DNA of 64,000 nt from Actinomadura atramentaria DSM 43919 (GTDB taxonomy: Bacteria; Actinomycetota; Actinomycetes; Streptosporangiales; Streptosporangiaceae). Position numbers and translations under genes: made by a program. Shown here piece after piece: positions 36,967-44,925 of the stretch; position 1 is the first letter of the stretch, and every line of letters begins with the position of its first letter. The DNA lies in assembly GCF_000381885.1 (NCBI RefSeq), contig NZ_KB907209.1, positions 1 to 64,000 of the forward strand, in the 5' to 3' direction. The notes under the pieces are model-generated. The model was not told the DNA's origin. It did not search any database and saw nothing but the letters and a program-made list of their open reading frames with translations.

Positions 36967-37965
36967 CTACGCGCCCCCGCGGAACCGCCCCAGAACCCGC
37001 CGCTCCTTCTCCGGCTCCAACCCGATCCCGGCGCGCGGCTCCGGGTCTCCCTCGGCCCGCAACCAGTCCCACGTGTCGCGAACGGTCTCCTCCATCGACC
37101 GGCAGACCAGCCCGGCCGCACGCGCGGCGGACGCGTCCACGGTCCGCATCCCCTCGAACTCGGCGCCGGGCGGCAGCCACAACGGCAGTTCCGTCCACCC
37201 CTCGACCCCTTCATCCGCGAGCACGTCCGCCGGAACCCACACCGCCTCCGCGCGGCTCCCGGTCACCGCGACGGCCTCCGCGAGAATCTCGCCCATAGTC
37301 GCCCCACCCACCGGCCCGGCCACATTGAAAACCCCGCTAAGACCACTCTCCAACGCCCCCAGAGTGAACCGAGCGAGATCGCGCACATCAACGAACTGCA
37401 CATGCGCCCCAGCCTCCCCAGGCGCCAAGAACTCCCCACCCCGCTCAACCCGCCGCAACCACCAGGGCAACCGCCCGACATTCTCATAAGGCCCGAGAAT
37501 CAACCCGGGCCGCACAACGAGAGCCGACCCCCCGAACGCATCGAGAACAGCCAACTCCCCACCCCGCTTACCCCGCGCATAGTCCTCAACGAACTCATCC
37601 GAAGAATCCCCCTCAACCGTCTCCCCATCCTCACGAACCCCCACCGGATGCGGCCATGAATAAGCAGAAACGGTAGACACATACCCCCACCTTCCAACCC
37701 GCCCCCCAAGCACCCGAACAGCCTCCCGCGCAACCACAGGAGCCCCGCTCCACGTATCAACAGCAACATCCCACTCCCGCCCAGCGACAGCGGCAGCAAG
37801 CGCCCGCCCATCAGTCCGATCCACAAGAATCCGCTCAACCCCGCCCGGCGCAATCCCCGCCCGCCGCCCCCGATTGAGCGTCGTCACCACATCCCCCCGC
37901 CCCACCGCCTCCTCAACCACACTCCGCCCGACAAACCCACTACCCCCAAGCACAAGAACCCGCAT
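36967..37965 (-). CDS. NAD-dependent epimerase/reductase
   Basis: A 332-residue extended short-chain dehydrogenase. The N-terminal VLVLGGSGFVGRSVVEEA is the dinucleotide motif, and GYVSTVSAYSW with EDYARGK gives the Ser/Tyr/Lys active-site region. Relatives include actinobacterial sugar-nucleotide epimerases and reductases; the substrate is unknown. Codon use is unusual for this window: third positions favour G and T (GTT, GCT, TTG, GGG) instead of C, so the gene may have a separate origin. Confidence 0.85.
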   Translation of the reverse strand: MRVLVLGGSGFVGRSVVEEAVGRGDVVTTLNRGRRAGIAPGGVERILVDRTDGRALAAAVAGREWDVAVDTWSGAPVVAREAVRVLGGRVGRWGYVSTVSAYSWPHPVGVREDGETVEGDSSDEFVEDYARGKRGGELAVLDAFGGSALVVRPGLILGPYENVGRLPWWLRRVERGGEFLAPGEAGAHVQFVDVRDLARFTLGALESGLSGVFNVAGPVGGATMGEILAEAVAVTGSRAEAVWVPADVLADEGVEGWTELPLWLPPGAEFEGMRTVDASAARAAGLVCRSMEETVRDTWDWLRAEGDPEPRAGIGLEPEKERRVLGRFRGGA

Positions 37966-38259
37966 CCCCCACCTATCCCACCTCCCATCCCCCGCAAAAC
38001 CTCACCACCTGACCCCTCCCGCACACTCCTACGCTGCGTACACAGCCAAACGAACTGCGTGAGCAGAAGCATCGATCACCCACACCCAATGCTCACGCAC
38101 CCATACGGCGGGTTGATCAGCCCCGAGTACCCGCTGGTCACGCCCGCGCGACGGTACGAGAGATCCAGCGCCTGTGCCGTGATATCCGCAAGCACGGAAC
38201 ACTTGCTAGAATCCGGAGCTCAGCGAAGACGGTTCGACAGCATTGGCGCCGGAGAATTC

Positions 38260-38754
38260 ATGGCGCTGACCGAAACGCGATCCGCTCGGATAATGGCACG
38301 CCATTTGCCGGAGGTGGACATGAGCGAGAAGATCGCGCTCCGCGACGTCGAGGGAAACAACGTCCCATGTTTGCTCGACGTCCGACTAGAAGACGAACTG
38401 TGGCTCATCTCGGCGACCATCGAGACGGGCGCGACCTGGCACGGCGAAGGCGAAACACTCTTCGAGGCTTTCCGCGCCCTGCGAAGAATTCCAGAATCCG
38501 AGGGATTTCGCTTCCTCGTCGCCGGCGCACGCCTGAACTGCCGACCGACGAGCATGAGCGCCCAAGCGGGCGCCTCGCACGTCGTTCCCCATTACCGCCG
38601 TCCATCGTTCAACGTCGTCCGCAACCTGATCGCCTTCACATTCCACCGCTTCGCCTACCTCGACATCTTCGCCCCCGCGCCCCTGAGAAAAGTAGGCACC
38701 GTAGCCGAACAAGACGCCTACATGGACGCATGGACAACCCGCGCCCTGAACTGA
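38260..38754 (+). CDS. Hypothetical protein
   Basis: About 164 residues with no recognised family. The start is ambiguous: ATG 38260 has GGAG five bases upstream, and ATG 38320 has GGAGG five bases upstream; either gives a folded-looking domain with EDELWLISATIETGATWHGEGETLFEAFRALRRIPE. The base composition is noticeably less GC-rich than that of the neighbours, and a decayed integrase lies just downstream, so it may be cargo of an old integrated element. The 295 bases between it and the reductase start hold no other gene I can support. Confidence 0.55.
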   Translation: MALTETRSARIMARHLPEVDMSEKIALRDVEGNNVPCLLDVRLEDELWLISATIETGATWHGEGETLFEAFRALRRIPESEGFRFLVAGARLNCRPTSMSAQAGASHVVPHYRRPSFNVVRNLIAFTFHRFAYLDIFAPAPLRKVGTVAEQDAYMDAWTTRALN

Positions 38755-38797
38755 CCAAGCATGCACGCGAACCACCCACCCGGCAGGTCTTCCGGTG

Positions 38798-39054
38798 AAG
38801 GCCGAGGAGTGCGCGCTTGCGGAGTCCGGTGCGGGGGGCGAGTTCGTACAGGGCGTGCAGGCGGTCGTTAGCGGCAGCCTGGAGGAACTGCCGGGCTTCG
38901 GCGGCGGTGAGGGCTAGAAGCGTCTGGGGTGGGGCGTGGTGGTCTTGACGTTGCCAGCGACGTTGCGTGGGAGTTCGTCCTCGCGGACGGCGTGTTCGAG
39001 GGTGGACTTGAAAAATGCGCGGACGTCGGGTGCGCTGAGCCGGGCGAGTTTTTT
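38798..39054 (-). pseudogene. Decayed tyrosine recombinase/integrase fragment
   Basis: On the minus strand the first part reads KLARLSAPDVRAFF, then STLEHAVREDELPRNVAGNVK and TTTPHPRRF, the N-terminal core-binding domain of an actinophage-type integrase. A block of about 20 residues between AFF and STLEH is missing. A TAG then follows RRF, and a +2 shift is needed to continue with LTAAEARQFLQAAAND and RLHALYELAPRTGLRK, the start of the catalytic domain. Nothing of the catalytic Arg-His-Tyr C-terminus remains. A deletion, a stop and a frameshift show it is a relic. Confidence 0.8.
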
Positions 39055-39078
39055 GCGCCGAGGTCGGGGTGGAGGCGG

Positions 39079-39648
39079 ATGGCGGCGGCGGGACCGTCGG
39101 TGGTGCTGTGGTTCGCCGGGGAGGTGGATGGCGGCGTACAGGGGGCCGTCCTCGAAATATTGAAGCGTCTCGGTGCCGAAGAGATCGTCATGGAGCCCGG
39201 GTTCAGCGTCCGGTTTCTCGTCGGTGGGCGGCTTGCGGTCGGTGGTGCGCGGGGCGGGTTCGCGGTGGAGTACCAGGAGGCCGACAGGCAGCCGGGTGAT
39301 GATTACAGCCAGGTGGGGACGGCGCCGGTCGGTGAGCTGGCCGTCTGGGCCGCTGAGGCGGGTAGGGCGAACGAGGTCGCGGTGGCGAGCCTGGCGTTGG
39401 CGATTATGCGGGAGTGCGGCGCGCTCGTTGATTTCGACGGTCTTCTCGGCCCCGGCGGGAGCGTACCCGGCGATGAATCGGAGTCCCGTCGGCGTGAGGT
39501 CCGCCGTTTCGTCGAGTCGTTCCTTGGAAGGGTTTTCGAGGTCGGGTACGCCATGTGCGGCGAGGAGATGCGTTATGTGCATGTCGCGGACGCCGAGTTC
39601 TTGAGTGGCTGGCTGGAGAGCGAGCATTTCCACCTTTTCGGCGACTAG
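39079..39648 (+). CDS. Hypothetical protein, DUF6368-like
   Basis: A 189-residue protein. The C-terminal part has RECGALVDFDGLLG and HVADAEFLSGWLESEHFHLF, reminiscent of DUF6368 proteins of actinomycetes. ATG 39079 is chosen because the open frame before it (from 38929) is antisense to the integrase remnant; GGAGG lies only three bases before that ATG, so the exact start is uncertain. Function unknown. It sits in the same less GC-rich, relic-bearing patch as the gene at 38260. Confidence 0.55.
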   Translation: MAAAGPSVVLWFAGEVDGGVQGAVLEILKRLGAEEIVMEPGFSVRFLVGGRLAVGGARGGFAVEYQEADRQPGDDYSQVGTAPVGELAVWAAEAGRANEVAVASLALAIMRECGALVDFDGLLGPGGSVPGDESESRRREVRRFVESFLGRVFEVGYAMCGEEMRYVHVADAEFLSGWLESEHFHLFGD

Positions 39649-39877
39649 CGTCGCTCACCGAGCGGCCGGTGGAAACATCCTATTTGGGTTGTTTGTGGTG
39701 GTTCTGTAGGTGAGTTGGGCGAAGTTGGTCACTTGATGTTGGTTGGTCGGGATACTGATGCTGGTCGTCGGGCGGGCGGTTCGTTGGTGGATGGGCCGGT
39801 CGGAGCGGGTTTCGGTGTTGGGGTGCGTGTCGTGGGCAGTGGCTCCGGGGCGTCGTGGGTGAGAGAGGGGCTGGGAG

Positions 39878-40957
39878 ATGTCGGTGTTCGGGGTGGACTA
39901 CGCGTGGGGGCGGCCCGGGGTCAAGGCGTTGGAGAAGGCGGGCGTGGCGTTCGCGTGCCGGTATCTGTCGCATGACACGTCCGGGAAGAACCTGACGCGG
40001 GCGGAGGCCGAGCAGCTTTCGGCGGCCGGGATCTGGGTCGTCGTGGTGTGGGAGTCGGCGGCGGACCGGGCGCTGTCGGGGCGGGCCGGCGGGGTCGCGG
40101 ACGCGCGGGACGCCGCCGCGCAGGCTAAGGCGTGCGGGATGCCGGGGGACCGGCCGATCTATTTCGCGGTGGACTGGGACGCCTCGTCCGGGCAGCAGAA
40201 GAAGATCAACGACTATCTCGACGGTGTCGCGAGCGTCATCGGGCGGGACCGCGTCGGGCTGTACGCGGGATACGGGCCGATCAAGCGGGCCTTCGACAGC
40301 GGCAAGATCACCTACGGCTGGCAGACGTACGCGTGGTCGGGCGGGAAATGGGACGCCCGCGCGCAGCTCCAGCAGTATTCCAACGACCACACGATCAACG
40401 GCGTCGGCCTCGACTACGACCGCGCCGTGAAAAGCGATTACGGGCAGTGGCGCGTCGGCGTCAGCCCGGTGCATGAGGAGGACGACGACATGCCGATCCG
40501 CAGCAGCTATGGGAAGTCCAAGGCGCAGGACCTTCCGTGGGGGACGTTCACCGTCGTCAACTGGGACGAGGAGTACGGCGACCCGAAGAAGGCGCACAGC
40601 GATACCGACAAGGCGCACCCGCAGGGCTACCCCGGGTACGTCGCGCCGGTGTCGAGCTGGGCGGACATGGACGCCGTCGTCCATGTCACGGGAATGGCGC
40701 CCGGGGACTATTTCCAGCTCCGCTACGAGGTCCACGACTGGAAGGACAACAAGTCCGCGAAGATGTGGAGCGAAGTCCACGCGGACCAGCAGGCGACGAC
40801 TGGCGACCAGTTCGTCACCGGAACGATTTCCAAGGGGTTGACGAAGGGCCAGCACGTGTACGTCGCCGTCGCGGTCTTCGCGGCCGACGACGCGAAGGAC
40901 CGCCCCGCGCCGAAGGCGATCTCCGGGCGCTGGACGATCCGCCAGGACCAGCGCTAA
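39878..40957 (+). CDS. DUF1906 (Rv2525c-like glycoside hydrolase-like) protein
   Basis: A 359-residue protein. Residues about 3-200 form a DUF1906 TIM-barrel domain: VFGVDYAWGRPGVKALEKAG at the start, FACRYLS, IYFAVDWD and a GLDYDRA segment. The domain is related to lysozyme-like GH25 folds and found in Rv2525c. The remaining 150 residues are a separate domain with WADMDAVVHVTGMAPGDYFQLRYEVHDW, probably a beta-sandwich. No signal peptide is evident, although this family usually acts at the cell wall. GAGGGG precedes the ATG. It is convergent with the phosphotransferase gene, overlapping by four bases. Confidence 0.85.
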   Translation: MSVFGVDYAWGRPGVKALEKAGVAFACRYLSHDTSGKNLTRAEAEQLSAAGIWVVVVWESAADRALSGRAGGVADARDAAAQAKACGMPGDRPIYFAVDWDASSGQQKKINDYLDGVASVIGRDRVGLYAGYGPIKRAFDSGKITYGWQTYAWSGGKWDARAQLQQYSNDHTINGVGLDYDRAVKSDYGQWRVGVSPVHEEDDDMPIRSSYGKSKAQDLPWGTFTVVNWDEEYGDPKKAHSDTDKAHPQGYPGYVAPVSSWADMDAVVHVTGMAPGDYFQLRYEVHDWKDNKSAKMWSEVHADQQATTGDQFVTGTISKGLTKGQHVYVAVAVFAADDAKDRPAPKAISGRWTIRQDQR

Positions 40958-42522
40958 CCGGGCAGCGCCAGGTGGCGCGGATTCGCCACGGTGACCTTGT
41001 CCACGACGGACGCGCGGACGGCCGCGACCACCTCGTCCATCCGCGCGTCCAGAGCGCCGGTGCGGATGGCCGACGCCAGATCCGCGTCGTCGGCGCACCC
41101 GAGGGCGCGCAACCGGGTCTGATGCGCGGCCCGGTGCGCGTCGCCGAGCAGCAGTTCGCGGCGGGCGATCCGCAGCGCGGCCGACGCGACGCGCGTGTGG
41201 TAGCGGACGCGCTCGTCGGGATGCCGCGTGCCGTCGAGGAACGCGCCGACCGCGTCGATCAGCGCTGCGGCGTTCGGCCCGTCGTGCGGCGGCGCCCCGC
41301 CCGCGCTGGAAGCTGTGTCGAGGAGCGTGGCGGTGTCCGGTCGGTCGTGCGGCGGCGTCCCGCCCGCGCTGGAAGCCGCGTCGGGGAGCGTGGCGGCGTC
41401 GGGCTGGTCGTGCGGCGCCCAGCCCGCGCTGGAAGCCGCGTCGAGCAGCGTGGCGGTGTCCGGTCGGTCGTGCGGCGGCACCGCGCCCGCACCGGACGCC
41501 GCGTCGAGGAGCGTGGCGGCGTTGGGCCGGTCGCGTGGCACTCCGCCCGCGCTGGCAGCCGCGTCGAGCGGGTCCGGGACGGTGACGGGCGCGGTCAGCC
41601 CCAGTGCCAGCAGCAGGTCGTGCTCCTGCTCGCAGACCCGCCGCCCGAGGACGGCGAACTCGATCGACGCGTCCGACCCGTCCAGGAACCGCCCGGCCTG
41701 GTGGCGGCAGAGGACGGCCCAGCGCAGCGTCCCGTAGACCTCCCACCAGCGCAGCGCGGCGGCGTCCGGCGGCGCGCCGCCCGCCTCGGCGTACCCGGCG
41801 AGCAGGTCGGCGCGGGAGCCGAAGCCGCCCGCCGGGTGCGGCGAGCTGAACCGCCACGCCTTCACGCAGAGCCAGCCGAGGTCTTCGGCGGGGTCGCCGA
41901 GGTGGGACAGCTCCCAGTCCAGGACGCCGCGGACGCCCGTCTCGTCGATCAGCAGGTTGCCGGTGCGGAAGTCGCCGTGGACGACGGCGCGGCGCGGCGC
42001 GGGCGCGGGCCGGTGCCGGTCGAGCCAGCGCAGGGCGAGTTCGACGGCGGGGCGCGGCTCGTCGAAGCCCGCGTAGCGCTCGGTGAGGTCGGTGAGCGGG
42101 TCGCCGTCCGGCAGCCCCGGCACGGCCGCCGGAGGGATCGTGTGGAGGCGCGCGAGAATCCGGCCCAGCTCGCGCGCGAGGCGGGGCCGGACGGCCGCGA
42201 ACCGCGCGTCGCGCAGCAGGCGGCGCGGGATGGTCTCGCCGGGCAGCCGCTCCATGATCAGGTAGGGGACGCCGAGCAGCGCGGGACCGTTGTCCACAAG
42301 TCGCGGGACGGGTACGCCCGCGGCGTCGGCGGCTGCTAGGAGCGCGGCCTCCCGCGCCATCGCCGCGGCGTCGGGCGAAGCGGGCGAATCGCGGCGCAGG
42401 ATGAGCGGCCGGTCCCCGGCGTCGAACGCGTACGTCTCCCGGCTCGCCCCGCCCGGGAGCCGCCGCAGGCCGGTGACCTCGCCGTACGCCGCCAGCGCGG
42501 CGGCCAGCTCAGGATCGGGCAT
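40954..42522 (-). CDS. APH-type phosphotransferase fused to a DUF6285 domain
   Basis: A 522-residue fusion. Residues 1-305 are an aminoglycoside-phosphotransferase-like kinase of the acyl-CoA-dehydrogenase-associated type, with VVHGDFRTGNLL (catalytic Asp and Asn) and GVLDWELSHLGDP (metal Asp). Residues about 418-522 match DUF6285: GAFLDGT, RVRYHTRVASAALRIARRELLLG, and ASVVDKVTVANP. Between them lie five copies of a 21-residue unit. Kinase and DUF6285 proteins are usually separate neighbours, with the kinase thought to act on acyl or hydroxyacyl intermediates. It is divergent from the CMD/acyl-CoA dehydrogenase genes across a shared promoter region. AGGAC precedes the ATG. Confidence 0.85.
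   Translation of the reverse strand: MPDPELAAALAAYGEVTGLRRLPGGASRETYAFDAGDRPLILRRDSPASPDAAAMAREAALLAAADAAGVPVPRLVDNGPALLGVPYLIMERLPGETIPRRLLRDARFAAVRPRLARELGRILARLHTIPPAAVPGLPDGDPLTDLTERYAGFDEPRPAVELALRWLDRHRPAPAPRRAVVHGDFRTGNLLIDETGVRGVLDWELSHLGDPAEDLGWLCVKAWRFSSPHPAGGFGSRADLLAGYAEAGGAPPDAAALRWWEVYGTLRWAVLCRHQAGRFLDGSDASIEFAVLGRRVCEQEHDLLLALGLTAPVTVPDPLDAAASAGGVPRDRPNAATLLDAASGAGAVPPHDRPDTATLLDAASSAGWAPHDQPDAATLPDAASSAGGTPPHDRPDTATLLDTASSAGGAPPHDGPNAAALIDAVGAFLDGTRHPDERVRYHTRVASAALRIARRELLLGDAHRAAHQTRLRALGCADDADLASAIRTGALDARMDEVVAAVRASVVDKVTVANPRHLALPG
41275..41585 (-). repeat. Five-copy 60-63 bp in-frame tandem repeat
   Basis: Successive TCGTGCGG landmarks at 41282, 41345, 41408 and 41468, with TCGCGTGG at 41531, give steps of 63, 63, 60 and 63 bases. 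The unit codes PHDRPDTATLLDAASSAGG-like peptides and resembles the first residues of the adjacent DUF6285 domain (PHDGPNAAALIDAVG). Confidence 0.9.
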
Positions 42523-42535
42523 CAGGCGTCCTCGG

Positions 42536-42565
42536 TTGACAATCCGGCGGCCCCGGGATCAAGAT
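42536..42565 (+). promoter_or_regulatory. Candidate promoter for the CMD/acyl-CoA dehydrogenase genes
   Basis: A consensus TTGACA (42536-42541) with CAAGAT (42560-42565) 18 bases downstream, in the gap between divergent genes. Confidence 0.45.
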
Positions 42566-42583
42566 CCGAGAATCGGCCGAATG

Positions 42584-42597
42584 TGACATCAGTGTCA
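42584..42597. promoter_or_regulatory. Candidate TetR-like operator
   Basis: TGACA-TCAG-TGTCA is a perfect palindrome, flanked by an outer GTGAC/GTCAC pair. It lies between divergent genes just downstream of the candidate promoter. Confidence 0.5.
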
Positions 42598-42634
42598 AGT
42601 CACCCCGGCGCGACGCCCCGCCGAAAGGACGACG

Positions 42635-43198
42635 ATGCCCCGTCTGCGCGAGGTCCCCCGCGCCGAGGTCACCGACGAGCGGATTCTCTTCTTCTACGAC
42701 CGGCTGGCCGATCCCGGCACCGGTACCCCCGGCGACTGGTGGACGGTCTTCGCCCAGTCGCCCGACGTCTTCCGGCACGCCGTCCGCGGCTTCGCCCTCT
42801 ACCGGGACGCCGCGCTCGACCCCGTCCTGCGCGAACTCGGGCAGTGCCGCGCGGGCTGGGCGCGCGGCAGCCGGTTCGTGTTCTCGCAGCACTGCAAGCA
42901 GATGCGCGAGCTGAACGTCCCCGAGGAGAAGATCGCCGCGATCCCGCACTGGCAGACGGCGGACTGCTACTCGTCGCTGGAACGCGCCGTCCTGGCGTAC
43001 ACGGACGCGCTCGTGCTCGACGGCGGGCGTGTCGCGGACGGCGTGTTCGACGTCCTGCGCGAGCACCTGACCGATCCCGAGATCCTGCTGCTCACCTACA
43101 TCACCTGCATGTACGAGATGCACGCGACGATCGCGAAGGCGCTGCGGCTCGAACTCGACGACCGGCCGGAACCGGTCACCGAGGCCGGGGAGGACTGA
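42635..43198 (+). CDS. Carboxymuconolactone decarboxylase/AhpD-like protein
   Basis: A 187-residue all-helical protein of the CMD/AhpD superfamily. GSRFVFSQHCKQMRE corresponds to the segment that in AhpD carries the redox CxxC; only one Cys is present here (QHC), so an AhpD-type peroxidase cycle is unlikely. EREVLAYTDAL-like ERAVLAYTDALVL is also typical. AAAGGA precedes the ATG. Its stop overlaps the acyl-CoA dehydrogenase start, suggesting a role in the same acyl-CoA or steroid-type degradation step. Confidence 0.8.
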   Translation: MPRLREVPRAEVTDERILFFYDRLADPGTGTPGDWWTVFAQSPDVFRHAVRGFALYRDAALDPVLRELGQCRAGWARGSRFVFSQHCKQMRELNVPEEKIAAIPHWQTADCYSSLERAVLAYTDALVLDGGRVADGVFDVLREHLTDPEILLLTYITCMYEMHATIAKALRLELDDRPEPVTEAGED

Positions 43199-44361
43199 TG
43201 CTGTTCCCCGTGCCGGACCGCGTCCGGGACGTCCGCGACGCCGTCCACGCGTTCATGACCGAACGCGTCGAGCCCGCCGAGCCCGTCCTGAACGCGGGCG
43301 GCGACGCGGCCCGCGCCGCGCTCGCGGAGCTGCGCGCGGCGGCGAAGGCCGCCGGGCTGTGGGCGCTCGGCCACCCCGCCGAGCTGGGCGGCGGCGGGCT
43401 GCCGTTCCTCGACTACGTGTACGTGAACGAGGTGCAGGGCCGCAGCGAGTGGGGGCAGCTCGCGCTCGGCACGTTCACGCTCCAGGACTCGCTGATGCTG
43501 CACCGGTACGCGGGCGAAGCGTGGCGGGAGCGCTATCTCGCGCCGATGGTCGCGGGCGAGGTGTCGCCGTCCTTCGCCATGACGGAACCGGACGTCGCGG
43601 GCTCCGATCCGACCGGCCTGCGGACCACCGCCGAACTCGACGGCGACCACTGGGTGATCCGCGGCCGCAAGTGGTTCACGACGGGCGCGGCCGACGCCGC
43701 GTACACGACCGTCATGTGCCGCACCGAGCCGGACGACGCGCCGCCGCACCGCCGGTTCAGCATGATCATCGTGCCGACGGACGCGCCGGGGTACCGGATC
43801 GTCCGCGAGACGCCGGTGCTCGGGCTGCACGGCGGCCATTACGAGGTCGCCTACGAGGACGTCCGGGTGCCCGCCGGGAACCTGCTCGGCCCGCGCGGGC
43901 AGGGGTTCGCCATCGCCCAGGAGCGGCTCGGCCCCGGCCGGATCTTCCACTGCATGCGCTGGCTCGGGCAGGCGCAGCGCGCGTTCGAGCTGATGTGCGC
44001 GCGGCTCGGGGCGCGGTCGGCGTTCGGCGAGCCGCTGGCGGCGAAGCAGCTCATGCAGCAGCACGTGTTCGAGTCGTACGCGCAGATCCAGGCGGCGCGC
44101 GGGCTGACGCTGCAGGCGGCCGAGCGGATCGACGCGGGCGACCAGGCGCGCGTCGAGATCGGCGTCGTCAAGGTCGTCGGGGCGCGGATGCTGCACGACG
44201 TCGTGGACCGGGCCGTCCAGGTCCACGGCGCGGCCGGGCTCACCGACGACACGCCGCTGTCGCGGATGTACCGGCACGCCCGCGAGGCGCGGCTGTACGA
44301 CGGGCCGGACGAGGTCCACGTCCAGAGCACGGCGCGGCGCATCCTGCGCGCGCTGGGCTGA
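43198..44361 (+). CDS. Acyl-CoA dehydrogenase
   Basis: A 387-residue flavoprotein. FAD/substrate motifs include PSFAMTEPDVAGSDPTGL and WVIRGRKWFTTGA. The C-terminal active-site loop is LYDGPDEVHVQ, the ACAD10/11-like form in which Asp stands before Gly-Pro. This subfamily is often linked to APH-type kinases like the divergent gene here. The ATG overlaps the previous stop; a long upstream extension of the frame is a shadow. It dehydrogenates an acyl-CoA of unknown type. Confidence 0.9.
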   Translation: MLFPVPDRVRDVRDAVHAFMTERVEPAEPVLNAGGDAARAALAELRAAAKAAGLWALGHPAELGGGGLPFLDYVYVNEVQGRSEWGQLALGTFTLQDSLMLHRYAGEAWRERYLAPMVAGEVSPSFAMTEPDVAGSDPTGLRTTAELDGDHWVIRGRKWFTTGAADAAYTTVMCRTEPDDAPPHRRFSMIIVPTDAPGYRIVRETPVLGLHGGHYEVAYEDVRVPAGNLLGPRGQGFAIAQERLGPGRIFHCMRWLGQAQRAFELMCARLGARSAFGEPLAAKQLMQQHVFESYAQIQAARGLTLQAAERIDAGDQARVEIGVVKVVGARMLHDVVDRAVQVHGAAGLTDDTPLSRMYRHAREARLYDGPDEVHVQSTARRILRALG

Positions 44362-44372
44362 CGGCCGGTGGA

Positions 44373-44402
44373 TTGACGACCGGCTCGCCTTCCCTCTATA
44401 TA
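44373..44402 (+). promoter_or_regulatory. Sigma70-like promoter upstream of the SCP2-like gene
   Basis: TTGACG (44373-44378), an 18-base spacer, and TATATA (44397-44402), in a conspicuously AT-rich gap within this GC-rich window. Confidence 0.65.
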
Positions 44403-44451
44403 TGGACCGCCATGTAATGTCCCATGCATTGATGGGATGATTGGGAGGGCC

Positions 44452-44904
44452 ATGCCCCGCACCACCACCGTCCCGGCCGGACCGCTCGACCGGCTCGACG
44501 GGCCCCGCGACCTGCGCAGACTCCTCGACATCCCCGGCATGGACGACGCGGGCATCGCGCGCCTCGTCGCCGACGCCGGAACCGGCGTCGTCCTCGACCG
44601 CGTCTTCGACCTGCTGTGCGTCCGGTTCGTCCCCGGCAGCGGGCGGCGCGGCATCGTCCAGTGGGACGTCGCCGCGCCCGAAGGCGGCACGCTCCGCTAC
44701 CAGACCGCGTTCTTCGGCGAATGGGCCGAAGCCAGGCCCGGCTCGGCGGCCCGCGCCCGCGTCACGCTCACGCTCAGCGCGCCGACGCTGATCCGGCTGG
44801 GAGCGGGCCGGCTGAACTCGCTCATCGCCGTCCGGACGGGGCGCATCGGGTTCCAGGGGAGCGTGGTGCTGGGGGCACGACTGCCGCACTGGTTCGCGCT
44901 GTGA
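44452..44904 (+). CDS. SCP2 sterol-binding domain-like protein
   Basis: A 150-residue protein. A helical N-terminus is followed by an SCP2-like pattern: GIVQWDV, RYQTAFFGEW, ARVTLTLSAPTLIRLGAGRLNSLIAVRTGRIGFQG. Such domains bind lipids or act as accessory proteins for acyl-CoA chemistry, in keeping with the acyl-CoA dehydrogenase group upstream. GGGAGG is three bases before ATG 44452; an alternative ATG at 44437 would add five residues. A good promoter precedes it. Confidence 0.65.
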   Translation: MPRTTTVPAGPLDRLDGPRDLRRLLDIPGMDDAGIARLVADAGTGVVLDRVFDLLCVRFVPGSGRRGIVQWDVAAPEGGTLRYQTAFFGEWAEARPGSAARARVTLTLSAPTLIRLGAGRLNSLIAVRTGRIGFQGSVVLGARLPHWFAL

Positions 44905-44925
44905 CGACGGCTCGTCGGGTGGCTC

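Noticed and set aside
38914..39633. A 239-codon minus-strand frame as an intact protein
   Set aside because: Only its last 46 residues resemble an integrase; the rest is antisense to a more convincing plus-strand gene. It is treated as part of a pseudogene.
42635..43198. AhpD peroxiredoxin-recycling function for the CMD-family protein
   Set aside because: The CxxC redox pair of AhpD is not present; only one Cys lies at the equivalent place.
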